64,000 nucleotides of DNA, from assembly GCF_022811665.1 (NCBI RefSeq), contig NZ_CP094529.1, positions 1,860,001 through 1,924,000 on the forward strand, read 5' to 3'. Each line of letters opens with the position of its first letter. Position 1 is the stretch's first letter. This DNA is from Chryseobacterium oryzae. Its GTDB lineage: Bacteria > Bacteroidota > Bacteroidia > Flavobacteriales > Weeksellaceae. A program made the position numbers and the translations under genes. Below are positions 57,621 to 64,000 of this stretch, in pieces. A model generated the notes under the pieces. It saw nothing but the letters and a program-made list of their open reading frames with translations. It had not been told where the DNA came from and did not search any database.

Positions 57621-58466
57621 TTACCAGTCTCTTTTCTTTAATATTAAATAAGAGCCTAAAATAAACAAACCGCACCAAACGACACAGGCAATAAGACTGT
57701 CTATAGGATAAGTAAATTCGTATTTTAAACCTAATGCTTTTGCCATATTAAGCCTGAACATAGGATTAGGAATTAGACTAGACATACTTTCTAACGGAAG
57801 TAACTTACTGAAGAAAAAATCATGCTGAAGAATTTCATTTCTTTCTGCCATCTGTGTACCTTGAACTTTTGCAAAAGTTTCTATTCCGCCAATAATAGAT
57901 TCGCCAACCCATAATGCGAAAAATGCCAAAAACACAAACATAGATTTTCTTAACAATATGGATAAAAACATCAGAAAACAGAAGAATGTAAACAACTTAA
58001 GAAAATAACTTCCTATAAAGTACATTTCCTGATACACCAATGCAGAATCGGTAGTTTTAGAATAATTCAGCCCTAAAAACAAAGTAATTCCGAAAACAAG
58101 TATTGTAGAAATAATGGTAAAAATACTTATCGTAAGAAGCTTTGAACCGATAAACTCTTCTCTACTCAGTCCGTCTATTGTATTTTGTTTAAACATCCTG
58201 TTGCTGAATTCTTGGCAAATGGAGAAAACAATGATAAGTCCTAAAAATATCTTCAGCAATGCCACAATATAGGTGGTAAAATTCCAAATTTCAGGGAAAT
58301 TATACATTCCCTGTTCTTTTAAATTAATTGTACTGCCAAAAATTTCCAGATCTGCCAAACCCATAAAAAGAAAGATAACAAGAATGGCAAAATACATAAT
58401 TGTAAAAACCTTAAATGGAGTGTAATTCAGGTTTTTATAATATTCTAATTTTAATAGCTTCATCAT
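57621..58466 (-). CDS. ABC-2 type transporter permease
   Basis: 281 residues with six hydrophobic segments (about 15-38, 60-80, 105-130, 150-175, 180-198, 255-275). A large extracytoplasmic loop (about 200-255) follows the fifth segment. It lies 2 bases after the ATPase gene, so the pair forms one ABC transporter. Exporter function is usual for ABC-2 permeases; cargo unknown. Two adjacent ATGs (58466, 58463) are possible starts. Confidence 0.8.
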   Translation of the reverse strand: MMKLLKLEYYKNLNYTPFKVFTIMYFAILVIFLFMGLADLEIFGSTINLKEQGMYNFPEIWNFTTYIVALLKIFLGLIIVFSICQEFSNRMFKQNTIDGLSREEFIGSKLLTISIFTIISTILVFGITLFLGLNYSKTTDSALVYQEMYFIGSYFLKLFTFFCFLMFLSILLRKSMFVFLAFFALWVGESIIGGIETFAKVQGTQMAERNEILQHDFFFSKLLPLESMSSLIPNPMFRLNMAKALGLKYEFTYPIDSLIACVVWCGLFILGSYLILKKRDW

Positions 58467-58468
58467 GA

Positions 58469-59371
58469 TTATTGTTTGTTTTTTACAAGTTCTAGGAATT
58501 GATTTTCTAAAGATTTCTTTTTCTTTGCCAAGTGAGAAAGATAAATACCTTTCTCTGCTAATTTCTGATTGAGTGCTGAAGCAGAAATTGAAGCATCATC
58601 ACGAATCTGTGCTTTAACCATATCGCCTTCTGTAGATACAGAACTGAACCACTGCAATTCTTCCAAAGCACTCAATAATGCGGTATTTTGATCTGCTTTC
58701 AGTTCAAAAAAGCCCTGATTGCTGGTCATTTCATCTACTCTTCCCGAATAAATCGCTGTTCCTTCTTTCAGAACAATTACATGGCTGCAAATTTTTTCAA
58801 TTTCATCCAAAAGATGACTCGCAATGATAATAGTAATACCCTGTTGTGCAATAGAACCAATTATTTCTCTAATTTGAATAATTCCTTCCGGATCCAGTCC
58901 GTTGGTTGGCTCATCCAGAATAAGAACTTCAGGATTATTCAGCAAAGCAGAAGCAATGGCTAAACGTTGTTTCATCCCTAACGAAAAAGTTTTGAATTTA
59001 TCTTTTTTTCTTTCCAGAAGCTTAACCATGTTCAAAACTTCATCAATTCTTGCAGACGGAGTTCCCTTTATTTCTGCAACAATTTTAAGATTAGTTTCTG
59101 CACTTAGGTAAGGATAAAAATTGGGCTGCTCTATAATTGCTCCAATTCTTTTTAAAGTTTCGGGATCGGTTCCTTTTTTACCAAACCAAAACCAGTCGCC
59201 ACTTGTAGGATTAATGGTGGAAAGCAACATTCCGAAAGTAGTAGATTTCCCACTTCCGTTGGGGCCGAGAAGTCCGTAAACATTTCCTCTTTCTACATCG
59301 AAAGAAATATTGTTCACCACCACTCTTTTGAATTTTTTCGTCAGATTCTTTACTGATAAAACTTTTTCCAT
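58469..59371 (-). CDS. ABC transporter ATP-binding protein
   Basis: 300 residues. Walker A GPNGSGKST (about 35), signature SLGMKQRL (about 133), Walker B VLILDEPT (about 155) and the H-loop ASHLLDE are all intact. The C-terminal 80 residues form a regulatory extension usual in multidrug-type ATPases. It precedes the permease by 2 bases. Bases 59372-59588 hold no gene I can support. Confidence 0.9.
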   Translation of the reverse strand: MEKVLSVKNLTKKFKRVVVNNISFDVERGNVYGLLGPNGSGKSTTFGMLLSTINPTSGDWFWFGKKGTDPETLKRIGAIIEQPNFYPYLSAETNLKIVAEIKGTPSARIDEVLNMVKLLERKKDKFKTFSLGMKQRLAIASALLNNPEVLILDEPTNGLDPEGIIQIREIIGSIAQQGITIIIASHLLDEIEKICSHVIVLKEGTAIYSGRVDEMTSNQGFFELKADQNTALLSALEELQWFSSVSTEGDMVKAQIRDDASISASALNQKLAEKGIYLSHLAKKKKSLENQFLELVKNKQ

Positions 59372-59588
59372 GTAATTTGAGTTAAGTTATATGTAAAAAG
59401 TCTAAAATTTAGACCAATTGTTACAGAAAAGAAAAATAAGTTTACAGTTTCCTTAATCTGAATAAAAATTTAAAGAAAATTCTTATTTCTCGGAAATAAA
59501 TATTCTTATTCTATTATTAGACTGCGATTGAAAAGGAGCATCATTTTTTAATCAAAAAAACGTAACTTTGCATCCTACGAAAAATTTT

Positions 59589-60143
59589 ATGGAAAGTATA
59601 CAAGTACACGACAAAACTTTTGTACCCTATCTAAAGGACGCCGAAATTCAGGAAATTGTAAAAGCTACCGCTTTAAAAATATACGAAGATTACAAAGACG
59701 AAACACCAATTTTTGTGGGTGTACTGAATGGAGTAATCATGTTTTTCTCCGATCTTCTGAAACATTATCCCGGTTCCTGCGAAATAGCATTCATCCAAAT
59801 GAGTTCTTATGTAGGAACAGAATCTACGGGAATTGTTTATCAGAAAATGGAATTAACCAAAGATATTAAAGACCGCCACATCATTTTGGTAGAAGATATT
59901 GTAGATACGGGAAATACTGTAGAAAGTCTTTTTAAATATTTCACCGAAACACAGCGTCCTAAATCTGTAAAACTGGCTTCTTTCCTATTAAAACCCGAAG
60001 TTTATAAAAAAGATTTCAAGCTGGATTATATTGGAAAAGAAATTCCTAACAAATTTGTTCTCGGTTACGGTTTAGATTATGATGAATTAGGAAGAAACCT
60101 ACCAAATCTTTACCAGTTAGAAGAAGGACAGATTAACCATTAA
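59589..60143 (+). CDS. hpt: Hypoxanthine phosphoribosyltransferase
   Basis: 184 residues from the ATG at 59589 (MESIQVHDKTFVPYL); the frame start at 59568 lies beside a TAACTTTG element (59563-59570) that probably marks the promoter. The PRPP-binding motif ILVEDIVDTGNTVESL is intact. It salvages hypoxanthine and guanine. It leads a purine/GTP cluster with adk and obgE. Confidence 0.88.
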   Translation: MESIQVHDKTFVPYLKDAEIQEIVKATALKIYEDYKDETPIFVGVLNGVIMFFSDLLKHYPGSCEIAFIQMSSYVGTESTGIVYQKMELTKDIKDRHIILVEDIVDTGNTVESLFKYFTETQRPKSVKLASFLLKPEVYKKDFKLDYIGKEIPNKFVLGYGLDYDELGRNLPNLYQLEEGQINH

Positions 60144-60151
60144 GCGCTGTT

Positions 60152-60176
60152 GGCTGAAAGCTGATAGCTTTTAGCC
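60152..60176. repeat. Stable hairpin in the hpt-adk gap
   Basis: GGCTGAAAGCT (60152-60162) pairs with AGCTTTTAGCC (60166-60176) around a 3-base loop, 11 pairs with one G-U. No T run follows. Related motifs recur a little downstream (GCTAAAAGC at 60218-60226). It looks like a dispersed palindromic intergenic element and is not a classic terminator. Confidence 0.45.
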
Positions 60177-60276
60177 CCAACTTAAATTAGAAATAAATTT
60201 AATAATAACTTAAAAAAGCTAAAAGCAAAAGCACCCTGCAAAAGCCAGACGCCTATTGCAAAAAGCACTTAACATT

Positions 60277-60855
60277 ATGATAAACATTGTTCTGTTTGGT
60301 CCTCCGGGAAGCGGAAAAGGTACACAAGCTCAAAACCTTATCGACAAATTTAATCTGAAACAAATTTCTACAGGTGATCTTTTCAGATTCAACATGAAAA
60401 ACGATACCGAACTGGGGAAATTGGCAAAATCCTACATCGACAAAGGAGAATTGGTTCCCGATCAGGTAACCACAGATATGTTGGTTGATGAAATAAGAAA
60501 ACCTACCGATGCCGCAGGATTTATTTTTGATGGGTATCCTAGAACAGCAGTTCAGACAGAAGCTTTGGAAAAAATTGTAAAAGAAGAACTGAATGATGAG
60601 ATTGATGTTTGTCTTTCTTTGGTTGTAGAAGATTCAATTTTAGTAGAAAGATTACTGAAAAGAGGTGAAGTGAGCGGAAGATCTGATGACAGCAATGTGG
60701 AAATCATAGAAAACAGAATTAAAGAATACTACGCAAAAACTGCCGAAGTAGCCGAATTATACAAGCAGCAAGGTAAATATGTAGAAATTAACGGTGTTGG
60801 AGACATCAATGAAATTTCAGAAAAACTTTTCGCTGAAGTAGAAAAAGTAAAATAA
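60277..60855 (+). CDS. adk: Adenylate kinase
   Basis: 192 residues from the ATG at 60277 (MINIVLFGPPGSGKGT); a longer frame from 60256 adds seven residues. P-loop GPPGSGKGT, ISTGDLFRFNMKN, DGYPRT and RLLKRGEVSGRSDD fit the short-LID type. It interconverts ATP+AMP and ADP. Family length and context (hpt, obgE) are usual for this group. Confidence 0.92.
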   Translation: MINIVLFGPPGSGKGTQAQNLIDKFNLKQISTGDLFRFNMKNDTELGKLAKSYIDKGELVPDQVTTDMLVDEIRKPTDAAGFIFDGYPRTAVQTEALEKIVKEELNDEIDVCLSLVVEDSILVERLLKRGEVSGRSDDSNVEIIENRIKEYYAKTAEVAELYKQQGKYVEINGVGDINEISEKLFAEVEKVK

Positions 60856-60925
60856 GGAATTAGGGTTTAGAAATTAGGTAACAGGTATTAACCTAAATTC
60901 TAAGCTCTAAGCCCTAAATCCTAAG
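60856..60925. repeat. Imperfect inverted repeat rich in TTAGGG/CCCTAA-like words
   Basis: The left arm (60856-60880) includes TTAGGGTTTAG and TTAGGT; the right arm (60891-60925) carries ACCTAAATTCTAAG and GCCCTAAATCCTAA. They complement each other imperfectly. It fills the gap between adk and obgE; there is no T run. Confidence 0.5.
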
Positions 60926-60934
60926 TAAAAAAAT

Positions 60935-61918
60935 ATGTCAAATTTTGTAGATTACGTAAAAATCCATTGTAAAAGCGGTCATGGCGGTGCAGGTTCTGCC
61001 CATCTACGTCGCGAAAAATATATTCCTAAAGGAGGACCTGATGGTGGCGACGGAGGTCGTGGCGGACACGTCATCATGAAAGGAAATGCCAACGAATGGA
61101 CTTTACTTCCACTACGTTACACCCGTCACATAAAAGCAGAACGAGGTGAAAACGGAGGAAAAAACCAACTTACAGGAGCTTACGGAGCAGATGTTTACAT
61201 AGAAGTTCCTATCGGAACTATTGCGAAAAATGAAGAAGGCGAAATTATTGGTGAAATTCTGGAGGACGGACAGGAAATTATCCTCATGGAAGGCGGAATG
61301 GGCGGAAAAGGAAACGAGCACTTCAAATCTTCTACCAACCAAACTCCACGTTTTGCACAACCTGGAATGGATGGACAAGAAGGCTTCGTTGTTTTCGAGC
61401 TTAAAATTCTTGCAGATGTAGGATTAGTAGGCTTTCCAAATGCGGGAAAATCTACACTTTTATCTTCTGTTTCTGCTGCAAAGCCGAAAATTGCCAATTA
61501 TGCATTTACTACTTTAACTCCCAATTTAGGAATTGTAGATTACAGAAATTACAAATCTTTTGTAATGGCAGATATCCCGGGAATTATTGAAGGAGCTGCC
61601 GAAGGTAAAGGCTTGGGACATCGTTTTTTAAGACATATTGAAAGAAATTCTATCCTTTTATTTCTCATTCCTGCGGATTCTGAAGATCATTTTCAGGAAT
61701 TTAAAATTCTTGAGAACGAGTTGAAAGAGTACAATCCTGAACTTTTAGATAAAGATTTTATTATTTCGGTTTCCAAATCTGATCTTTTAGATGATGAACT
61801 GAAAAAAGAAATCTCAGCAGAGTTTCCTGAAAACAGAAAGCCTTTATTTTTCTCCGGTGTAACTGGAGAAGGATTAATGGAACTTAAAGATGCTATCTGG
61901 AAAAGACTGCACGGATAA
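60935..61918 (+). CDS. obgE: Obg-family GTPase
   Basis: 327 residues. The glycine-rich Obg fold ([25 protein letters not shown]) leads, followed by a G domain: G1 [10 protein letters not shown]3 [10 protein letters not shown]4 SKSD. It binds the 50S ribosomal subunit and links translation to growth. Length is near the minimum, without a C-terminal OCT extension. The terminator is bidirectional. Confidence 0.95.
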   Translation: MSNFVDYVKIHCKSGHGGAGSAHLRREKYIPKGGPDGGDGGRGGHVIMKGNANEWTLLPLRYTRHIKAERGENGGKNQLTGAYGADVYIEVPIGTIAKNEEGEIIGEILEDGQEIILMEGGMGGKGNEHFKSSTNQTPRFAQPGMDGQEGFVVFELKILADVGLVGFPNAGKSTLLSSVSAAKPKIANYAFTTLTPNLGIVDYRNYKSFVMADIPGIIEGAAEGKGLGHRFLRHIERNSILLFLIPADSEDHFQEFKILENELKEYNPELLDKDFIISVSKSDLLDDELKKEISAEFPENRKPLFFSGVTGEGLMELKDAIWKRLHG

Positions 61919-61946
61919 AAATTATTGAATTTTATTCGCTAAAATA

Positions 61947-61985
61947 TAAACAAACCTCGGAATGCATTTCGAGGTTTGTTTATTT
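61947..61985. terminator. Bidirectional terminator between obgE and the methyltransferase
   Basis: TAAACAAACCTCG (61947-61959) with CGAGGTTTGTTTA (61970-61982), loop of 10, T/A-rich on both sides. Confidence 0.85.
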
Positions 61986-62018
61986 TGATTTTCAGAAAAT
62001 AATAAGAAAAATTTACAA

Positions 62019-62750
62019 TTATTTTTCGCAAACAATTACCGTTTCGTTTTTTGAAAAACCTAAATAATCGTTTTCATCAAAGACTTTTACTTCAGTTTTA
62101 AATCCGGCATTTTTCAGTCTGTTTTCCAAACCTAAAACCGAATAAATTCTTACATGATCTTCCTGTCCGAAATACTTCAAACGTCCTTCAGGAGAATTAA
62201 TACTGTAATCTTCATAAATTTCTCCGTCTTTAAAAGGTGTTTGAATTAAAACAGTTCCATTAGTTTTCAAAACCCTGTACAATTCCGACATTGCTTTTTG
62301 ATCTTCAACAATATGCTCTAAAATATGGTAACAAACCACAAGATTAAACTTTTCGTTCTCTGCATTAATATTGGTAATATCAAAATGATAATCCGAAAGA
62401 AATTCGTTTTCGAAATCGGTTGGAAAATAAAAAATATCATTTCTTTTTTTCCATTTTTTATACAACATTCTGGAAGGTGAAAAATCAAGAAAAAGCATAT
62501 TGGGCTTTAGATATTTCTGTTCTAAAAGCTGGTTGAGTCTTCGTGTTCTCGGTAAACTTCCGCAGACTGGACAAATTAACTGCCCGTTTTCCAACTCAGC
62601 AAATTTCTTCAGTTGAGTTGTGCAAATATTACATTCATAATTTTTTCCTTTATAGAAAGGCTTTAGCAACTTTCTGAAATTATCCTCATTTTCAATAAGC
62701 AATTTCTGAGGAATAATATTCTTTACAATCGATTTTAAAAAATTATACAT
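62019..62750 (-). CDS. SAM-dependent methyltransferase with N-terminal zinc ribbon
   Basis: 243 residues. An N-terminal four-cysteine knuckle (CNICTTQL about 40-47 and CPVCGS about 59-64) precedes a class I methyltransferase core with LFLDFSPSRML, HILEHI and LKTNGTVLIQTPF. The zinc site may help bind an RNA, glycan or protein. The substrate is unknown. It is convergent with obgE and shares the terminator. Confidence 0.75.
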   Translation of the reverse strand: MYNFLKSIVKNIIPQKLLIENEDNFRKLLKPFYKGKNYECNICTTQLKKFAELENGQLICPVCGSLPRTRRLNQLLEQKYLKPNMLFLDFSPSRMLYKKWKKRNDIFYFPTDFENEFLSDYHFDITNINAENEKFNLVVCYHILEHIVEDQKAMSELYRVLKTNGTVLIQTPFKDGEIYEDYSINSPEGRLKYFGQEDHVRIYSVLGLENRLKNAGFKTEVKVFDENDYLGFSKNETVIVCEK

Positions 62751-62871
62751 GTAAACGTTTTTCTGACTTCAAAATAACAAAAATTTATACGAACTCAATC
62801 GGTTTTTGAAGAATTAAAGCATCCTGACAACCCGAAAAAAGCTGAAATAGAGCTTTATGAAATTTTTACAC

Positions 62872-62879
62872 TATCTTTG
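62872..62879 (+). promoter_or_regulatory. Candidate -7 element upstream of the DEAD-box helicase
   Basis: TATCTTTG matches the Bacteroidota -7 element; the -33 is weak. Transcription from here leaves a leader of about 130 bases. Confidence 0.45.
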
Positions 62880-62901
62880 CATTATATTTCGCGGCATTCT
62901 C

Positions 62902-62985
62902 AGCCATAAAGCTCATTGATATGGCTTTAAAATTCTGTTAATAATTTTAGCAGATCTGCTAAAAATGATGAAGTAAACTGCTTCA
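62902..62985 (+). promoter_or_regulatory. Structured 5' leader of the helicase gene
   Basis: Three hairpins follow one another: AGCCATA/TATGGCT (62902-62926), a perfect 20-base palindrome centred on AGATCT (62945-62964), and TGAAG/CTTCA (62969-62985). A tiny frame ATG ATG AAG TAA overlaps the third. This may be a cold-shock-type or autoregulatory leader; untested. Confidence 0.45.
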
Positions 62986-63013
62986 CCCGCATTATTTAAT
63001 ACACATTAAGAAT

Positions 63014-64000
63014 TTGTTATTTACCGACTTAAAATTGATTAAGCCCATCTTAGATGCGCTTCAAACTGAAGGATACGAAAAGCCAACTCCCATTCAGGAA
63101 CAGGCAATACCTTCCATATTAGAACACAGAGATGTCTTGGGTACAGCCCAGACCGGAACAGGAAAAACAGCGGCTTTCGCCATTCCTATTCTTCAAAATC
63201 TTACAGAAAGAAAAGCTCCGAAAAATAATTTCATCAAAGCTTTAATTCTTACGCCAACCAGAGAACTTGCCATTCAGATTGAAGAAAGTTTCAATGCATA
63301 CGGCAGAAATTTACCGTTAAGAAAACTGGTAATATTTGGTGGAGTAAAACAAGGAAACCAAGAAGCAGCACTTAGAAAAGGAGTAGATATTTTGGTTGCC
63401 ACACCCGGAAGATTATTGGATTTTGTTGCGCAGGGAATCATCAGCTTAAAAAATCTGGAAATATTCGTTTTGGATGAGGCAGACAGAATGCTGGATATGG
63501 GTTTTGTACATGATGTAAAAAGAATTATTAAGCTTTTACCTCAGAAAAGACAAACACTTTTCTTTTCTGCTACTATGCCTACGGAAATTCAAAAACTTGC
63601 AGATTCTATCCTGAATACTCCTATAAAAGTTTCTGTAACACCCATTTCTTCTACTGCAGAAACCATAAAACAGGCGGTTTATTTTGTTGAAAAAGAAAAC
63701 AAACTCGACCTCCTCACTCATATATTAAAAAATAATATTTCGGATTCTGTACTTGTTTTTGCCCGAACAAAACATGGTTCGGATAAAATTGCGAGAAAGC
63801 TTCAGCAAAGCCAGATCACGGCAGAGGCAATTCATGGTAATAAATCGCAGAATGCAAGACAAAATGCTTTAAACAACTTCAAATCGGGCAAAACAAGAGT
63901 ATTGGTTGCTACAGATATTGCTGCAAGAGGTATTGATATTGATGAGCTGAAATATGTAATTAATTTTGAATTGTCTGATGTTGCCGAAACGTATGTGCAC
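63014..64000 (+). CDS. DEAD-box ATP-dependent RNA helicase (RhlE type), partial
   Basis: The window holds the first 329 codons; the gene runs off the end. The start is a TTG at 63014 ([21 protein letters not shown]). Motifs visible: Q motif [19 protein letters not shown], Ia PTREL, Ib [40 protein letters not shown]. It unwinds RNA in ribosome assembly or decay. The long leader ahead of it is structured. Its C-terminal extension is not seen. Confidence 0.92.
   Translation, partial: MLFTDLKLIKPILDALQTEGYEKPTPIQEQAIPSILEHRDVLGTAQTGTGKTAAFAIPILQNLTERKAPKNNFIKALILTPTRELAIQIEESFNAYGRNLPLRKLVIFGGVKQGNQEAALRKGVDILVATPGRLLDFVAQGIISLKNLEIFVLDEADRMLDMGFVHDVKRIIKLLPQKRQTLFFSATMPTEIQKLADSILNTPIKVSVTPISSTAETIKQAVYFVEKENKLDLLTHILKNNISDSVLVFARTKHGSDKIARKLQQSQITAEAIHGNKSQNARQNALNNFKSGKTRVLVATDIAARGIDIDELKYVINFELSDVAETYVH

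Overview
The window is AT-rich chromosomal DNA from a member of the Bacteroidota. The best fit is Flavobacteriia, in the Chryseobacterium/Weeksellaceae neighbourhood. This is inferred from three things. Two large secreted proteins end in type IX secretion (T9SS) sorting tails and a PorT homologue sits beside ubiE/menG. Candidate promoters follow the Bacteroidota pattern (TTTG or TTG, about 19-21 bases, then TAnnTTTG). A class A beta-lactamase resembles the chromosomal enzymes of this group. No rRNA, tRNA, CRISPR array, prophage or insertion sequence was seen. Most of the window is ordinary housekeeping DNA.

Layout. 0-1.3 kb: VOC protein, a frameshifted exported protein and a DinB-like protein. 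1.4-7.7 kb: two T9SS cargo proteins with almost identical tails. 7.9-12.6 kb: DNA polymerase III alpha fused to a proofreading exonuclease. 12.7-18.4 kb: membrane proteins, an esterase, release factor 2 and RNase Y. 18.46-18.63 kb: a probable 6S RNA behind zapA. 19.3-21.5 kb: porT, ubiE/menG and a membrane-anchored protein. 21.5-27.2 kb: a KAS III enzyme, a metallophosphoesterase, an RsmI-like methylase, a low-molecular-weight phosphatase and dnaA. Genes left of dnaA lie mainly on the minus strand and genes right of it mainly on the plus strand, the pattern expected near a replication origin.

27.3-34.9 kb: thioesterase, class A beta-lactamase, 3-hydroxyacyl-CoA dehydrogenase, a polytopic membrane protein, Nudix, acyltransferase, lipoprotein and the murein-recycling ligase Mpl. 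35.0-39.6 kb: the glyoxylate shunt (aceB-aceA) with a divergent RamB/ScfR-like regulator and a perfect palindrome between them. 39.7-44.9 kb: an erythromycin-esterase-like/carboxypeptidase-regulatory fusion protein, an MFS exporter and a methyltransferase. 45.1-49.7 kb: ferritin, ychF, a calcium-repeat lipoprotein and an aminotransferase. 49.9-55.6 kb: parE, a small membrane protein, parC and a rhomboid protease in one plus-strand cluster. 55.6-59.4 kb: lipid kinase, thioredoxin-reductase-like enzyme and an ABC transporter pair. 59.5-64 kb: hpt, adk, obgE, a zinc-ribbon methyltransferase and the start of a DEAD-box helicase behind a structured leader.

The strongest items for follow-up are the 6S-like RNA, the aceBA/regulator operator, the esterase-fusion protein, the helicase leader with a 20-base perfect palindrome, the DnaE-exonuclease fusion with a decayed PHP site, and the small membrane protein lodged between parE and parC. 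I did not find a clearly novel multi-gene defence or mobile system.
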